Positions 9,400-19,202 are shown, counted from the first letter of the stretch. The stretch is DNA of 64,000 nucleotides from Pseudomonas sp. PA15(2017) (GCF_001945395.1 NZ_MSXV01000052.1:186001-250000), one strand, 5' to 3'. The notes: generated by a model from the letters alone, not told the origin. Program-made: numbers and translations.

Positions 9400-9428
9400 T
9401 AGGAGTGGCTCTAGCCACGAGCTTTTCA
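9400..9428. repeat. Short REP hairpin (GTAGGAGTGGCT type)
   Basis: GTAGGAGTGGCTCTAGCCACGAGC contains the inverted pair GTGGCT / AGCCAC and matches the common Pseudomonas short repeat GTAGGAGCGGCTT..AGCCGCGA. It lies in the 225-base gap between the pit stop and the argE start, which shows nothing else I can name. Confidence 0.6.
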
Positions 9429-9527
9429 TCGGGTTACAAAGAGTTCGGGGCTAAAGCGGATCGCCGCCCGCCCCCTCCTACCAAAGGCCTCTGCTCATCG
9501 ACGGCCGCGCAGCAGACCGTCGAAGGA

Positions 9528-10793
9528 TCACAGGAAGATCAGCATGAAGATTTCGAGGTAGATAATCGCCAGCGCTGCACCAATCGGCAGGGTCACCACC
9601 CAGGAGGTGAAGATCCGCCCGACCACAGCCAGGTTGAGCGCGCCGATGCCCCGCGCCATGCCGATGCCCAGTACCGCACCGACCAGCGTATGGGTGGTGG
9701 AGATCGGCAGGCCGATGCCCGAAGCGGCGACCACCGTGGCGGCGGTGGCCAGCTCGGCGGCGAAACCGCGGCTCGGAGTCAGCTCGGTGATTTTCTTGCC
9801 AATGGTGGCGATCACTTTCCAGCCGTAGGTGGCTAGGCCGATGACGATACCCACGGCGCCCATCAGCAGCACCCAGCCGGGCACCGAGGACTGACCGCCG
9901 ATGGTCATGTCGCCACCGGCTTCGATCACCCCGACCACCGCGGCCAGCGGGCCGACGGCGTTGGAGACGTCACTGGCGCCGTGGGCGAAGGCCATGGAGC
10001 AGGCGGTGAAGATCATCAGTACGGCGAAGACTTTTTCGACGCTGGCGAAGTGGAAGTCCTTGTCGGCTTCCTCATCCAGCTTGATGCGGCGCAGCAGCAG
10101 GATGCCCAGGCCGGCGACCAGCAGGCCGACACCGGCCGACAGCATGATGCTCTGGCCGGTGGTGAAGTTCAGGCCGACGTGCTTGAGGCCCTTGGTGAAG
10201 GTCATCAGCGCCAGCATGAAGCCGGTCAGGAACATGTACACCGGCACCCAGCGCTTGGCGTTGCGGAATGGGTCCTCGGTGTCGAAGATCAGCCACTGCA
10301 CGCTCATGAACAGGCCGAAAGCCAGCAGGCCGGAGATGAATGGGGTCACCACCCAGCTGGAGACGATCGGCACCAGGCCGCCCCAGTTCACCGCGTCGAC
10401 CGATACGCTGACCGAGGCGAAGCCGATGATCGCGCCGACGATCGAGTGGGTGGTGGACACCGGCCAGCCGCGGATCGAGGCGATCAGCAGCCAGGTACCG
10501 GCCGACAACAACGAGGCCATCATGCCCAGCACGAACATGTCGGCGGGGATCACCGAGGCATCGACGATGCCGTTCTTGATGGTTTCGGTAACCTGGCCAC
10601 CGGCCAGATAGGCACCGCAGAACTCGAAGACCATGGCGATCAGGATCGCCTGCCTGATGGTCAGCGCCTTGGCACCGACCGAAGTGCCCATGGCATTGGA
10701 AACATCGTTGGCACCAACGCCCCACGCCATGAACAAACCAAAGCAGCAGGCCATCACGAGGAGTACGAAACCGTAGTCCGCGACAAGAGACAT
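9528..10793 (-). CDS. pit: Low-affinity inorganic phosphate transporter, PiT family
   Basis: 421 residues, hydrophobic throughout. The two inverted-topology signatures of the PiT family are present: GVGANDVSNAMGTSVGAKAL near residue 26 and AHGASDVSNAVGPLAAV near residue 270, and each half carries a P.STTH motif (WPVSTTHSIVGA and LPISTTHTLVGA). It moves metal-phosphate with protons across the inner membrane. It is preceded at 38 bases by the DUF47 gene on the same strand, the normal Pit partner, so the two form an operon. Confidence 0.95.
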   Translation of the reverse strand: MSLVADYGFVLLVMACCFGLFMAWGVGANDVSNAMGTSVGAKALTIRQAILIAMVFEFCGAYLAGGQVTETIKNGIVDASVIPADMFVLGMMASLLSAGTWLLIASIRGWPVSTTHSIVGAIIGFASVSVSVDAVNWGGLVPIVSSWVVTPFISGLLAFGLFMSVQWLIFDTEDPFRNAKRWVPVYMFLTGFMLALMTFTKGLKHVGLNFTTGQSIMLSAGVGLLVAGLGILLLRRIKLDEEADKDFHFASVEKVFAVLMIFTACSMAFAHGASDVSNAVGPLAAVVGVIEAGGDMTIGGQSSVPGWVLLMGAVGIVIGLATYGWKVIATIGKKITELTPSRGFAAELATAATVVAASGIGLPISTTHTLVGAVLGIGMARGIGALNLAVVGRIFTSWVVTLPIGAALAIIYLEIFMLIFL

Positions 10794-10831
10794 AGAGATT
10801 TACCTGTAAACCCAGAAAGGATGCTGGCGGC

Positions 10832-11512
10832 TCAGCGCGCCAGCAATTGTTCCAGTCGGTTGCCCACGCGCTCGGCGCGATCGGCAATGTCTCCGACCCA
10901 GTCGATGATCCGATAGAGGAACATCACATCGACTGCGGGAAGATCCTTTTCCAGTTTGAACAAGGTGCGGCGCACCTCGATCTGCTGGCGGTCGGTTTCG
11001 CGCTCGATTTCCTCGAGCTCCTCGACCATGCGCTCGACCAGGGTGGCCTCACGACCGGCGAAACCGGCCTCGAGCAGCGAATCCAGCTCCTTCATCGCCT
11101 TGAGTGCCTGGGCACTGGCGTCCACGCACCGTTGCACGTAAGCCAGCATCAGCGGCTGCAGATCGGTAGGGATGGTCATGGAACGGCCCAGCATCAACCC
11201 GGCGATATCCTTGGCCCGGTTGGCGACCTTGTCCTGGGTGCTCAGCAGTTCCAGCAGATCGGAACGTGGCACCGGCAGGAACAGACTCTTGGGCAGGTGC
11301 ATGCGCACGTTCTTCTTGAGCTTGTCGGCCTCGTTCTCCAGGCGCACCATGGCCTGTTGCACCTGCTCGACACGCGCCCAGTCTTCGGCCATCACCGCCT
11401 CGAAGAACGGCACCAGATTGGCGGCGCATTCGTGAGCCTTGGCGATATGCTGTTGCATCGGCCCGATCGGTGAGCGGCCGAACAGGCTGCTGATGAACGG
11501 ATTGCTTGGCAT
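10832..11512 (-). CDS. DUF47/PhoU-like Pit accessory protein (TIGR00153)
   Basis: 226 residues, all-helical and PhoU-like. It has the family start NPFISSLFGRSPIGPMQQHI, the acidic-helix repeats ENEADKLKKNVRMHLPKSLF and EEIERETDRQQIEVRRTLF, and a C-terminal DVMFLYRIIDWVGDIADRAE. DUF47 proteins are encoded upstream of Pit transporters and are thought to regulate them, in the cytoplasm or at the membrane. Its stop lies 38 bases before the pit start on the same strand. Start ATG at 11512. Confidence 0.93.
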   Translation of the reverse strand: MPSNPFISSLFGRSPIGPMQQHIAKAHECAANLVPFFEAVMAEDWARVEQVQQAMVRLENEADKLKKNVRMHLPKSLFLPVPRSDLLELLSTQDKVANRAKDIAGLMLGRSMTIPTDLQPLMLAYVQRCVDASAQALKAMKELDSLLEAGFAGREATLVERMVEELEEIERETDRQQIEVRRTLFKLEKDLPAVDVMFLYRIIDWVGDIADRAERVGNRLEQLLAR

Positions 11513-11811
11513 GGGGGTGACCCCTGTCTGTCAAAGAGGCGGCAAGTATACGGATGACATCCGGGCCAGGCCAGCACGTGTCATCTGTTGGTCATAAAGT
11601 CGTATTTCCTCACTCATTTCCCACGAAAAACAGCTTAAATTCGAGGAAACTAGCGAGATGAATATTTCAAATTCCTTACATGCAAGGGTTCGTGACACTC
11701 GCCGACCTGCATCCGCCGCGCTTTTCCTCTACCCTGTACGGCCTAACGTGCGGGGCAACGCCTCGCACCATGCAACCCCCGCCGCCGTCGCCGCTTCACC
11801 GAGCCCTCGCA
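11513..11811. other. Divergent intergenic region, no gene seen
   Basis: 299 bases between the divergent DUF47 and CYTH-CHAD genes. The middle (about 11590-11690) is clearly AT-richer than its surroundings, which suits back-to-back promoters, but I could not fix convincing -35/-10 pairs. No repeat or terminator is evident. Confidence 0.5.
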
Positions 11812-13182
11812 ATGAATAAAGAAACCGAAATCAAACTGCGCGTCAGTCGCGAAACCCTGGCCGCCCTGCAAACCCACCCTCTGTTGAAAAAGCGTAGCAA
11901 GGCCGGCTGGGAGACGAGCGAGCTGTTCAACCAGTATTTCGACACCGACGCCCGCGACCTCGCCGCCGCCCGCGTTGCCCTGCGCCTGCGCAAGGATGGC
12001 GAGCAGATCATCCAGACCCTCAAGAGCCGTGGCCAGAGCGTGGCCGGGCTGTCCGAGCGCAACGAATGGGACTGGTACCTGAGCAAGGCCAAACTGGATC
12101 TCAAGAAGCTCGATGACAGCTGCTGGCCGGCTGCCCTGGCCGAACTCGACAAGAAACAGCTCAAGCCGATCTTCACCACCGACTTCGCGCGCCAGCGCGC
12201 CGAGATCGCCTGGGGCCGCGGCAAGGCCCGGGTGGTCATCGAGGCGGCGCTGGACCTGGGCAAGGTGATCGCCGGCAAACAGCAGGAAGAAATCTGCGAG
12301 CTGGAACTGGAGCTGCGCCAGGGCGAACCCGAAGCGCTGCTGGAACTGGCTGCCGAACTGGCCACCGACCTGCCGCTGATGCCCTGCGACATCAGCAAGG
12401 CCGAGCGCGGCTACCGGCTGTTCGACGAAGCCAGCTACAGCCTGCAACTGCCCACGCCACAGCTCGAGGCCGAACAGAGCCTTGACGACGCCGTGGCCGC
12501 CATTGGCTGGTTCCTGCACGGCAGCAGCCAGCGCCTGGCCGAACAATACCGCCACAACGGCCACTGGCGCCTGCTGGTCGACTGGCTGGACTGCCTGGTG
12601 GAACTGCGCGCCCTGTTCGGCAGCCTCGGCCAGGCCGCACCGCGGGCCAGTACCAGCGAGCTGCGCCAGGTGCTCGACGCGCTGCTCGAAGACTGGCGCC
12701 CACGAGTGCAGGCCGGTCAGCAGGATGAAGCCGCACGCCAGGAGGCGCCCGCCCAGTTCGCCGCCGAACTGCAGCAGACCCGCTGGGGCCTGTTCTCGCT
12801 GAACACTTCGCGCTGGCTGCTGACCCGCGCCTGGACGGTCGCCCGCAACAAGCGCGGCGACCGCCAGGGTGCGGCCGCGCTGCAAAGCTGGCTGCCGACC
12901 TTCTTCAGCGATGAAGGCCGCGACCTGCAGCTCAAACGCTACCAGCAGCAACCCGAGGATCTTGCCGAACAGCTGCCGCGCATCGAGCGCCTGCTGCTCT
13001 GGCTGCACCTGGCCCGCGGAACGCTCGACATCGCCGAGACCGACCGCCTGTTCGGCGAGCTCAACAAACTGGCTGAACTGGCCAAGCGCCCGTTGAGTCC
13101 AGAAGAACTGGAAGCGCGCATGACCCAGGCGCAGATCATCATGAGCCTCAAGCCCTGGAAAGCGCTGCTCAAGCACGGCTGA
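11812..13182 (+). CDS. CYTH-CHAD protein (inorganic triphosphatase-like)
   Basis: 456 residues. The N-terminal CYTH domain (about 1-200) opens with KETEIKLRV, the ExExK signature of triphosphate-tunnel enzymes, and continues with alternating charged strands (ARVALRLRK, IIQTLKSRG, ELELELRQGEPEALLELA). The C-terminal CHAD domain (about 225-456) is helical and histidine/arginine-rich (WFLHGSSQRLAEQYRH), a class that binds polyphosphate. E. coli YgiF has the same two-domain form and cleaves inorganic triphosphate. The ATG at 11812 starts at the conserved motif; a frame extending to 11680 is low-complexity. Cytoplasmic, alone on its strand. Confidence 0.88.
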   Translation: MNKETEIKLRVSRETLAALQTHPLLKKRSKAGWETSELFNQYFDTDARDLAAARVALRLRKDGEQIIQTLKSRGQSVAGLSERNEWDWYLSKAKLDLKKLDDSCWPAALAELDKKQLKPIFTTDFARQRAEIAWGRGKARVVIEAALDLGKVIAGKQQEEICELELELRQGEPEALLELAAELATDLPLMPCDISKAERGYRLFDEASYSLQLPTPQLEAEQSLDDAVAAIGWFLHGSSQRLAEQYRHNGHWRLLVDWLDCLVELRALFGSLGQAAPRASTSELRQVLDALLEDWRPRVQAGQQDEAARQEAPAQFAAELQQTRWGLFSLNTSRWLLTRAWTVARNKRGDRQGAAALQSWLPTFFSDEGRDLQLKRYQQQPEDLAEQLPRIERLLLWLHLARGTLDIAETDRLFGELNKLAELAKRPLSPEELEARMTQAQIIMSLKPWKALLKHG

Positions 13183-13237
13183 TGACCATGGCAGGTGGCC
13201 CGCCCACCTGCCCCGCTCGACGACAGGATGCCCATCG

Positions 13238-13972
13238 ATGTTCAAACTCAGCCTGAAATCCATCGCCGCCACCTGGCTGACCGGCTTGCTGGCCCTGCTT
13301 CCGCTGGCCCTGACCATGGTGGTGCTGGCGTGGCTGGTCAGCCTGCTCAACAACCTGATCGGTCCTTCCACGGCCATCGGCCGGCTGTTCGCCGCGCTCG
13401 GTACGCCGTTCGCCAGCAATCCGTACCTGGCCTATGTGCTCGGCACTCTGTTGCTGCTGATCAGCCTCTACCCCCTGGGCCTGGCGGTGAAACTGGGCCT
13501 ACGCCGCCCGCTCGGCTGGCTGATCGACGTGACCCTGCGACGCACGCCACTGATCGGCAATTTCTACAACCTGGCCGACCGTTTCGTCGGCCTGCTCGAC
13601 AAGAAGAACACCGACATCACCAGCATGCGCCCGGTATGGTGCTTCTTTGGCGGCGGCGATGGTGTGGCGGTGCTGGCCCTGCAGCCGACCTCGGAAACCG
13701 TGGAACTGGAAGGCCGCCCGCACCTCGCCATCCTGGTGCCCACCGCGCCGATTCCGGTCGGCGGCGGCCTGCTCTACGTGCCGGCGGAATGGGTGAAGCC
13801 GGCCAATATGGGTGTCGATGCGCTGACCAGCATCTACGTTTCCATGGGCCTGACACCGCCGCCCGCCCTGCCCGTTGCCCTGGAGGGCGAACGTGAGACA
13901 TGCATTACGCCGGCGCAGCCGCAGCACGCGGCAAACACCTCGCCGACGCCCCCGTCTTCACCGCTCCCCTGA
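13238..13972 (+). CDS. DUF502 membrane protein
   Basis: 244 residues. Two transmembrane segments near the N-terminus (TWLTGLLALLPLALTMVVLA and YLAYVLGTLLLLISLYPLGL) are followed by a soluble domain with TPLIGNFYNLADRFVGLL, FLGGG-like FFGGGDG and PTAPIPVGGGLLYVP, the hallmarks of the DUF502 family. Function is unknown in the family. The C-terminus ends in a Pro/Thr/Ser-rich tail. It follows the CYTH-CHAD gene by 55 bases and its last 15 bases overlap the end of the convergent FHA-like gene. Confidence 0.85.
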   Translation: MFKLSLKSIAATWLTGLLALLPLALTMVVLAWLVSLLNNLIGPSTAIGRLFAALGTPFASNPYLAYVLGTLLLLISLYPLGLAVKLGLRRPLGWLIDVTLRRTPLIGNFYNLADRFVGLLDKKNTDITSMRPVWCFFGGGDGVAVLALQPTSETVELEGRPHLAILVPTAPIPVGGGLLYVPAEWVKPANMGVDALTSIYVSMGLTPPPALPVALEGERETCITPAQPQHAANTSPTPPSSPLP

Positions 13973-14425
13973 GTCTGGATACGACCCGGCGCAGCCACAG
14001 GTTGTGCCGCCAGCGCCTCGATGCAGGGTCAGGCGCAGAACCTGCCCGTCCAGGCAGAGCCAATCGCCGTGCTCCAGTACTTCCTGCCGGTGCACCCGCA
14101 AGACCCGCGCGTTCAACGATGCGCTGCCAACGAGCCCCTCGCGCCTCACGTATAGGGTATCGCCGTAAAGCCGCAGCGTGATATGCGCGGCCCCTTGCCT
14201 GGGTGCGACGACGTGATAGGGCTCCCCGCTGCCACGGCCCAGTGCAGCGGTATCGCGCAATTGCGCGTGTGTCAGGGACAGGTGGATGTGGCGGCCGTCG
14301 GTCGTCTCGCCATCCAGGCTCAGGTTGTCGAACCTGGGCGGCGCCAGTCTTGCCCGTAGCGCCCGCAGTGATCCGAACAACCAGCGAGCGAGCTGGTCAG
14401 CCTTATGGCCGCTGATTGCCATCAT
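13958..14425 (-). CDS. FHA-like domain protein, hypothetical
   Basis: About 155 residues. The C-terminal ~85 residues look like a forkhead-associated domain: TAALGRGSGE (the GR of strand 3), a HITLRLYGDTLYVRR stretch, GSASLNARVL where the usual S.NG lies, and EVLEHGDWLCLDGQVLRL for the closing strands. FHA domains bind phosphothreonine peptides. The N-terminus has no recognisable domain and no clear signal. Starts at GTG 14431, ATG 14425 and ATG 14422 are all possible; GAGGTG sits just before 14425. It is convergent with DUF502 and divergent from the XRE regulator. The family call is by eye and moderate. Confidence 0.55.
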   Translation of the reverse strand: MMAISGHKADQLARWLFGSLRALRARLAPPRFDNLSLDGETTDGRHIHLSLTHAQLRDTAALGRGSGEPYHVVAPRQGAAHITLRLYGDTLYVRREGLVGSASLNARVLRVHRQEVLEHGDWLCLDGQVLRLTLHRGAGGTTCGCAGSYPDSGER

Positions 14426-14590
14426 CCACACCTCGCGTTGAGGAAACTTTTCATTCGCTCGTCAACTCGCAGCTGTTCCACGCAGGGCTGCGAAGAGCAG
14501 AAACGCCGGCTGCAGAGTCTCAACAAGGGAAACCCATAATGTCAACCATAGCGATACGACAATCCACCCGCTAACAGCCAGACTGCGCCG

Positions 14591-14941
14591 ATGAACACAT
14601 TCGGCAGCCGCCTGCGCGCATTAAGAGAGACCCGCAACTGGTCGCAGGAACAGTTGGGCTTCGAGTTGGGCGTGACCAAAGCGACCGTCAGCAAGTGGGA
14701 AACGGACAGGGCCCGGCCCGGGCTCGATACCCTTCTGAAGATCCGCACGCTGTTCGCCGAACAGGCGATCACTCTGGATTTTCTGGGTGGCGGCGAAGGA
14801 CTCCGGACCGCTGAGCAGAGCGCCTACTACGCTGCTGATCCGCGCCTGGCGCGCTCGCCGGACGAGCTGCAACTGCTTCTGCTATTTCGCGACCTGCCCA
14901 GGCAACGTCGCCAGGGCTTGCTCAAGCTGCTCGGCGGCTGA
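14591..14941 (+). CDS. XRE-family transcriptional regulator
   Basis: 116 residues. Residues 5-60 form a Cro/C1 helix-turn-helix: FGSRLRALRETRNWSQEQLG, then VTKATVSKWETDRARPGLDTL as recognition helix and following helix. The C-terminal half is Leu/Arg-rich (ELQLLLLFRDLPRQRRQGLL) and may dimerise. The targets are unknown; it is divergent from the FHA-like gene and 109 bases upstream of the orphan ATPase gene on the same strand, so either could be controlled. Confidence 0.85.
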   Translation: MNTFGSRLRALRETRNWSQEQLGFELGVTKATVSKWETDRARPGLDTLLKIRTLFAEQAITLDFLGGGEGLRTAEQSAYYAADPRLARSPDELQLLLLFRDLPRQRRQGLLKLLGG

Positions 14942-15050
14942 ACCGGCCGCCGTCGCCCCTTGGCACGCCCGCCGATACGACACCTCGTAATTTCAGTTCC
15001 TGCCACGCTTTCGGGCATGCTTGCAGCAGACCGCCCTTCGAGGAATCCCC

Positions 15051-16835
15051 ATGCCCAGCCTCACCCCCGCTGCCGCCGACCGTCAGCTCGACCTCAACGA
15101 GCTGCTGCGCGAACTGGTCAGCCAGAGCCGCATCGCCCAGGAAAGCGCCGAGCAATGCCTGGCGATCCGCCGCAGCGGTGCCAACTCCGACCTGCACCCG
15201 CTGGAGTTCCTGGCTGCACAGCAGCTGAATGATCTGGCACGTCCCGGGCGCACTCTGGACCTGGAAAGCCTGACCCAATGGCTGGCCCAGCTGGCCGGCC
15301 AGCCCTACCTGCGCATCGACCCGCTGAAGATCGACGCCGCGGCAGTCACCCCGCTGATGTCCTACGCCTTCGCCCAGCGCCACAAGATCCTTGCCGTGGC
15401 GGTCAGCGCCGAGGCGGTGACCATCGCCAGCGCCCAGCCGTTCATGCACGGCTGGGAAGCCAACCTCACCCACGTGCTCAAGCGGCCGATCAAGCGCGTG
15501 GTCGCCAACCCGGCGGACATCCAGCGCTTCACCGTGGAGTTCTACCGCCTGGCCCGCTCGGTCAGCGGCGCCACCAACACCGACGCCAAGATCAGCAACG
15601 TCGGCAACTTCGAGCAGTTGCTCAACCTCGGCGCCCAGGATCAGGAACCGGATGCCAACGATGCCCACGTGGTGAACATCGTCGACTGGCTGTTCCAGTA
15701 CGCCTTCCAGCAACGCGCCAGTGACATCCACATCGAGCCGCGCCGCGAACAGGGCAGCGTGCGCTTTCGCATCGACGGCGTGTTGCACACCGTCTACCAA
15801 TTTCCCGCCCAGGTCACCATGGCCATCGTCAGCCGCCTGAAGACCCTGGGCCGGATGAACGTCGCCGAAAAGCGCAAACCCCAGGACGGCCGGGTGAAAA
15901 CCAAGACCCCGGCCGGCAACGAGGTGGAGCTGCGTCTGTCGACCCTGCCCACCGCCTTCGGCGAAAAGATGGTGATGCGTATCTTCGACCCCGACGTGCT
16001 GCTGCGCGGCTTCGACCAACTGGGCTTCAGCCCGGACGATCTCAAGCGCTGGGAGAGCATGACCCGCCAGCCCAACGGCATCATCCTGGTCACCGGCCCC
16101 ACCGGCTCGGGCAAGACCACCACGCTGTACACCACCCTCAAGCAACTGGCGACCGAGGAAGTGAACGTGTGCACCATCGAAGACCCCATCGAGATGATCG
16201 AGGGTGCCTTCAACCAGATGCAGGTGCAGCACAACATCGACCTGACCTTCGCCAGCGGTGTACGCGCGCTGATGCGCCAGGACCCGGACATCATCATGGT
16301 CGGCGAAATCCGCGACCTGGAAACCGCCGAAATGGCCATCCAGGCGGCGCTGACCGGTCACCTGGTGCTCTCGACCCTGCACACCAACGACGCGCCGAGC
16401 GCCATCACCCGCCTGCTCGAGCTGGGCGTGCCGCACTATTTGCTCAAGGCGACCTTGCTGGGCGTCATGGCCCAGCGCCTGGTGCGCACCCTGTGCCCGC
16501 ACTGCAAGGCACCGGTAGAGTTCGACGAAGCGGACTGGCTGGAACTCACCCGCCCCTGGAACGCCCCGCTGCCGACCGGCGCACACCGCGCCGTGGGCTG
16601 TGTCGAGTGCCGGGAAACCGGCTACCGGGGGCGTGCCGGGGTATACGAAATCATGCTGTTGAACGACAGCCTCAAGCCGCTGATCAGCGCCGACACCGAC
16701 CTCACGCCGCTTCGCCGCCAGGCTTTCAAGGATGGCATGCGCAGCCTGCGTCTTTCCGGTGCGCAAAAAATCGCCGCAGGGCAGACCACCCTCGAGGAAA
16801 TACTGCGGGTGACGCCGCAGAGCGAGCAGCGCTGA
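15051..16835 (+). CDS. Orphan GspE/PilB-type secretion ATPase
   Basis: 594 residues. An N-terminal GspE_N-like region (1-190) is followed by the secretion ATPase core: Walker A GPTGSGKTTTLYTTL, the Asp box EDPIEMIEGAFNQMQV, Walker B DPDIIMVGEIRDLETAE and a His box LVLSTLHTNDAPSAITRL. A zinc tetracysteine follows (LCPHCK ... GCVECRETGYRGRAGVYE). These hexameric ATPases drive type II secretion or type IV pili, but no pilin, secretin or inner-membrane partner is encoded in the window. ATG 15051 follows GAGGA and was preferred to the longer frame from 15021. As I recall, P. aeruginosa has a similar lone ATPase at this locus. Confidence 0.88.
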   Translation: MPSLTPAAADRQLDLNELLRELVSQSRIAQESAEQCLAIRRSGANSDLHPLEFLAAQQLNDLARPGRTLDLESLTQWLAQLAGQPYLRIDPLKIDAAAVTPLMSYAFAQRHKILAVAVSAEAVTIASAQPFMHGWEANLTHVLKRPIKRVVANPADIQRFTVEFYRLARSVSGATNTDAKISNVGNFEQLLNLGAQDQEPDANDAHVVNIVDWLFQYAFQQRASDIHIEPRREQGSVRFRIDGVLHTVYQFPAQVTMAIVSRLKTLGRMNVAEKRKPQDGRVKTKTPAGNEVELRLSTLPTAFGEKMVMRIFDPDVLLRGFDQLGFSPDDLKRWESMTRQPNGIILVTGPTGSGKTTTLYTTLKQLATEEVNVCTIEDPIEMIEGAFNQMQVQHNIDLTFASGVRALMRQDPDIIMVGEIRDLETAEMAIQAALTGHLVLSTLHTNDAPSAITRLLELGVPHYLLKATLLGVMAQRLVRTLCPHCKAPVEFDEADWLELTRPWNAPLPTGAHRAVGCVECRETGYRGRAGVYEIMLLNDSLKPLISADTDLTPLRRQAFKDGMRSLRLSGAQKIAAGQTTLEEILRVTPQSEQR

Positions 16836-16893
16836 AAGCCGCTGGGTTGCGCAAGACGCACCGACGGGCCGGTGCGCGCAGTTCGTCGACAGC

Positions 16894-19202
16894 TTAAAAG
16901 TCGTAGCGCATCGTCAACCCCAGAGTCCTGGGACTGCCGAGCACGCCGGTGTAGGCGCCGTTCGGGGAGTTCCACAGGGTGGTGTAGTAGGTCTTGTCGA
17001 AGGCGTTCTTCAGCCACAGCGAGACGTCCCACTGGCCGTCCCCCAGGTCGCCGCGCACGCCGGTGGCGAGGTTGGCCAGGGCGTAGCTTGGCAACTGGGC
17101 GCGGCGCGAGTCGTCGATGGTGCCCACCGCGTGGGAGCGGAAGGCGTAGCTGGCGTTGACTTAGGGGCGCACCGGGTCCAGTTACCATTCGTAGGTGCCG
17201 TTGCCGTTGAAGATCCACTTCGCGGCGCCGACCACGTTGTGCCCGCTGAGGTCGCACGAGGCCGGGGCGCAGGGCCACTTCCGCCGGGCAGGGGGCGTCC
17301 TCGTAGGAGAGGTAGCGCACGTCGTTGTACGAGCCGTTGGCGTTCAGGGTCAGCCCGCGAATGGGTCGCAGGGTCGCCTCGAACTCCGCGCCACGGCTGC
17401 GCACGGTGCCGGCGTTGGTCAGGTAGCTGGTGAGGTTGGCGTCGTCATAAGCATTGGTCTGGTAGCCGTGGACCACCGTCCAGAACAGGTTGGCGTTGAG
17501 TTGCAAACGGTTGTCCAGCAGCGTGCTCTTGATGCCCAGTTCGGCGTCGTTGGCGCGCTCGGTGCCGATCAGCAACGAGTCCGCCCCCGCCACCGGGGCA
17601 CTGGCGACGCTGAGGTTCACCCCACCGGATTTCTCGCCATGGGACAGCGAGGCATAGCCCATCACCCGATCGTCAAAGCGGTAGGCAAGGCTCACCAGCG
17701 CCGAGGGGCTGAAGCTGTGCAGGCCGAGGTCGTCCGAGTCATAAGCGCCCACCCGCGCATTGCGCACCGTGGCCGCCGCGCCTGACCGCCGCGCCGCCGA
17801 CGGGGGCGTCACGCCCTACCCGCGCCTGCTTCTCTTCAGAGGTGCCGCGCAGGCCGACGGTGAGGTAGAGGCGCTCGGTGAGGCGCCAGGTGCCCTGGGC
17901 GAACAGCGCGTAGCTGTCGGTGTCGATCCAGCCCTTGCCGATGCTGGTGACGTCGTTGAGCGCGCCGGCCGGGGTGCCGTTCCAGGTATCCGCCAAGGGG
18001 CCGTAGTAGGTGAACACCTCGTTGCTCATCTCCTGGCGCAAGTAATAGGCACCGAGCACGTAGTCGAAGGCGCCGCCGGTGGGCGATGCCAGGCGAAATT
18101 CCTGGGAGTACTGCTTGTCGCGGGCGGACTGGCCGACGTTGTCCATCACCCGCACGTTGAGCTCGTCGTCGTTGCGCGGGGTGAAGTCCCACCAGCGGTA
18201 GGCGCTGATGGAGGTCAGGGTGAAGTCGTTGGGCAGCGTCCAGTTGGCCTCCAGGGAGGTGCCGCCCTGGAAAACTTTCACACTCTGCTCGGCATCCAGG
18301 TTCACATGGCGCCCGCGCACCAGGGTCGCGCCCACGGCGGCGGCGCGCTGCTGGTAGCGGTTGACGCCATTGATGGTCGGCCCGGTGCTGAACAGCGAGC
18401 GCGTCCCGGCGCTGGCGTCTTCCTCGTTGTAGTCGGCGATCCAGCGCAGATCGAACGCCTCGTTGGGCTCGAACAGCAGTTGTCCACGCAAGCCCTGGCG
18501 GGTGCCGCAGCCCAGGGTGTGGCCGTCGTGCTCGTTCTCCACTTAGCCGTTCTCGCGGGTGCGGTAGGCCGACAGGCGCCCGGCCAGGGTCTCGCTCAAG
18601 GGGCCGGAGAAGCTGCCCTGGTTCTGCACGTAGCCGTCTTCGCCGATGGAAGTGGAAACCCCGCCCTCAGCGGTGAAGCTCGGCTTGCGGGTGCCGATGT
18701 TGAGCACGCCGGCGGTGGTGTTCTTGCCGAACAGCGTGCCCTGTGGGCCGCGCAACAGTTCCAGTTGCTCGATGTCCAGCAGGTCGAACACCGCCATGCC
18801 CGGGCGGCCCAGGTAGACGTTGTCCAGGTAGATGCCGGCGCTGCCTTCCAGGCCGTCGCTGGCCGGGTTGTTGCCCAGGCCACGGATGGACAGGCTCGAC
18901 TGCCGCGCATGCATGAAGGCGACGTTGAGGCTGGGCATGGCCTGTTGCAGGTCCTGCACGCGGTACAGGCGCTGCTCCTCCAGGGTGCGCGCCGAAAGGG
19001 ACGGTCATGGGCGTGGGCACCGACTGGTGCGGCGGCGGGCGTTGACCGTGACCGCCTGCAGGGCGGTGCCATCGGCCGTGGCGGCGGCCTTGCGTTCGGC
19101 CGCCGTGGCCTGGCCCGGCACGCAGGCCAGGGCGATAAGGGTGGGAACCAGCATCCGCAGGGCGGGCGCGCAGGGGGGCCGGTTGAAGGGCGTGGTCATC
19201 AT
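16894..19202 (-). pseudogene. TonB-dependent receptor, decayed
   Basis: Reassembling three frames gives an outer-membrane receptor of about 760 residues. It starts with a signal peptide at 19202 (MLVPTLIALACVPGQATA), then plug pieces (PSLNVAFMHARQSSLSIRGL, LRGPQGTLFGKNTTAGVLNI), barrel strands, and the terminal LGLTMRYDF. In-frame TAA codons lie at 18543-18545, 17182-17184 and 17161-17163; each could be one C-to-T change from a Gln CAA. Frame changes are needed near 18985-19035 (probably two), 17760-17800 and 17255-17285. The plug with short loops resembles receptors of the broad, non-siderophore kind. It is followed upstream by sulfotransferase and sulfonate-binding genes, so it may once have imported a sulfur ester. 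No functional product is expected. Confidence 0.9.
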
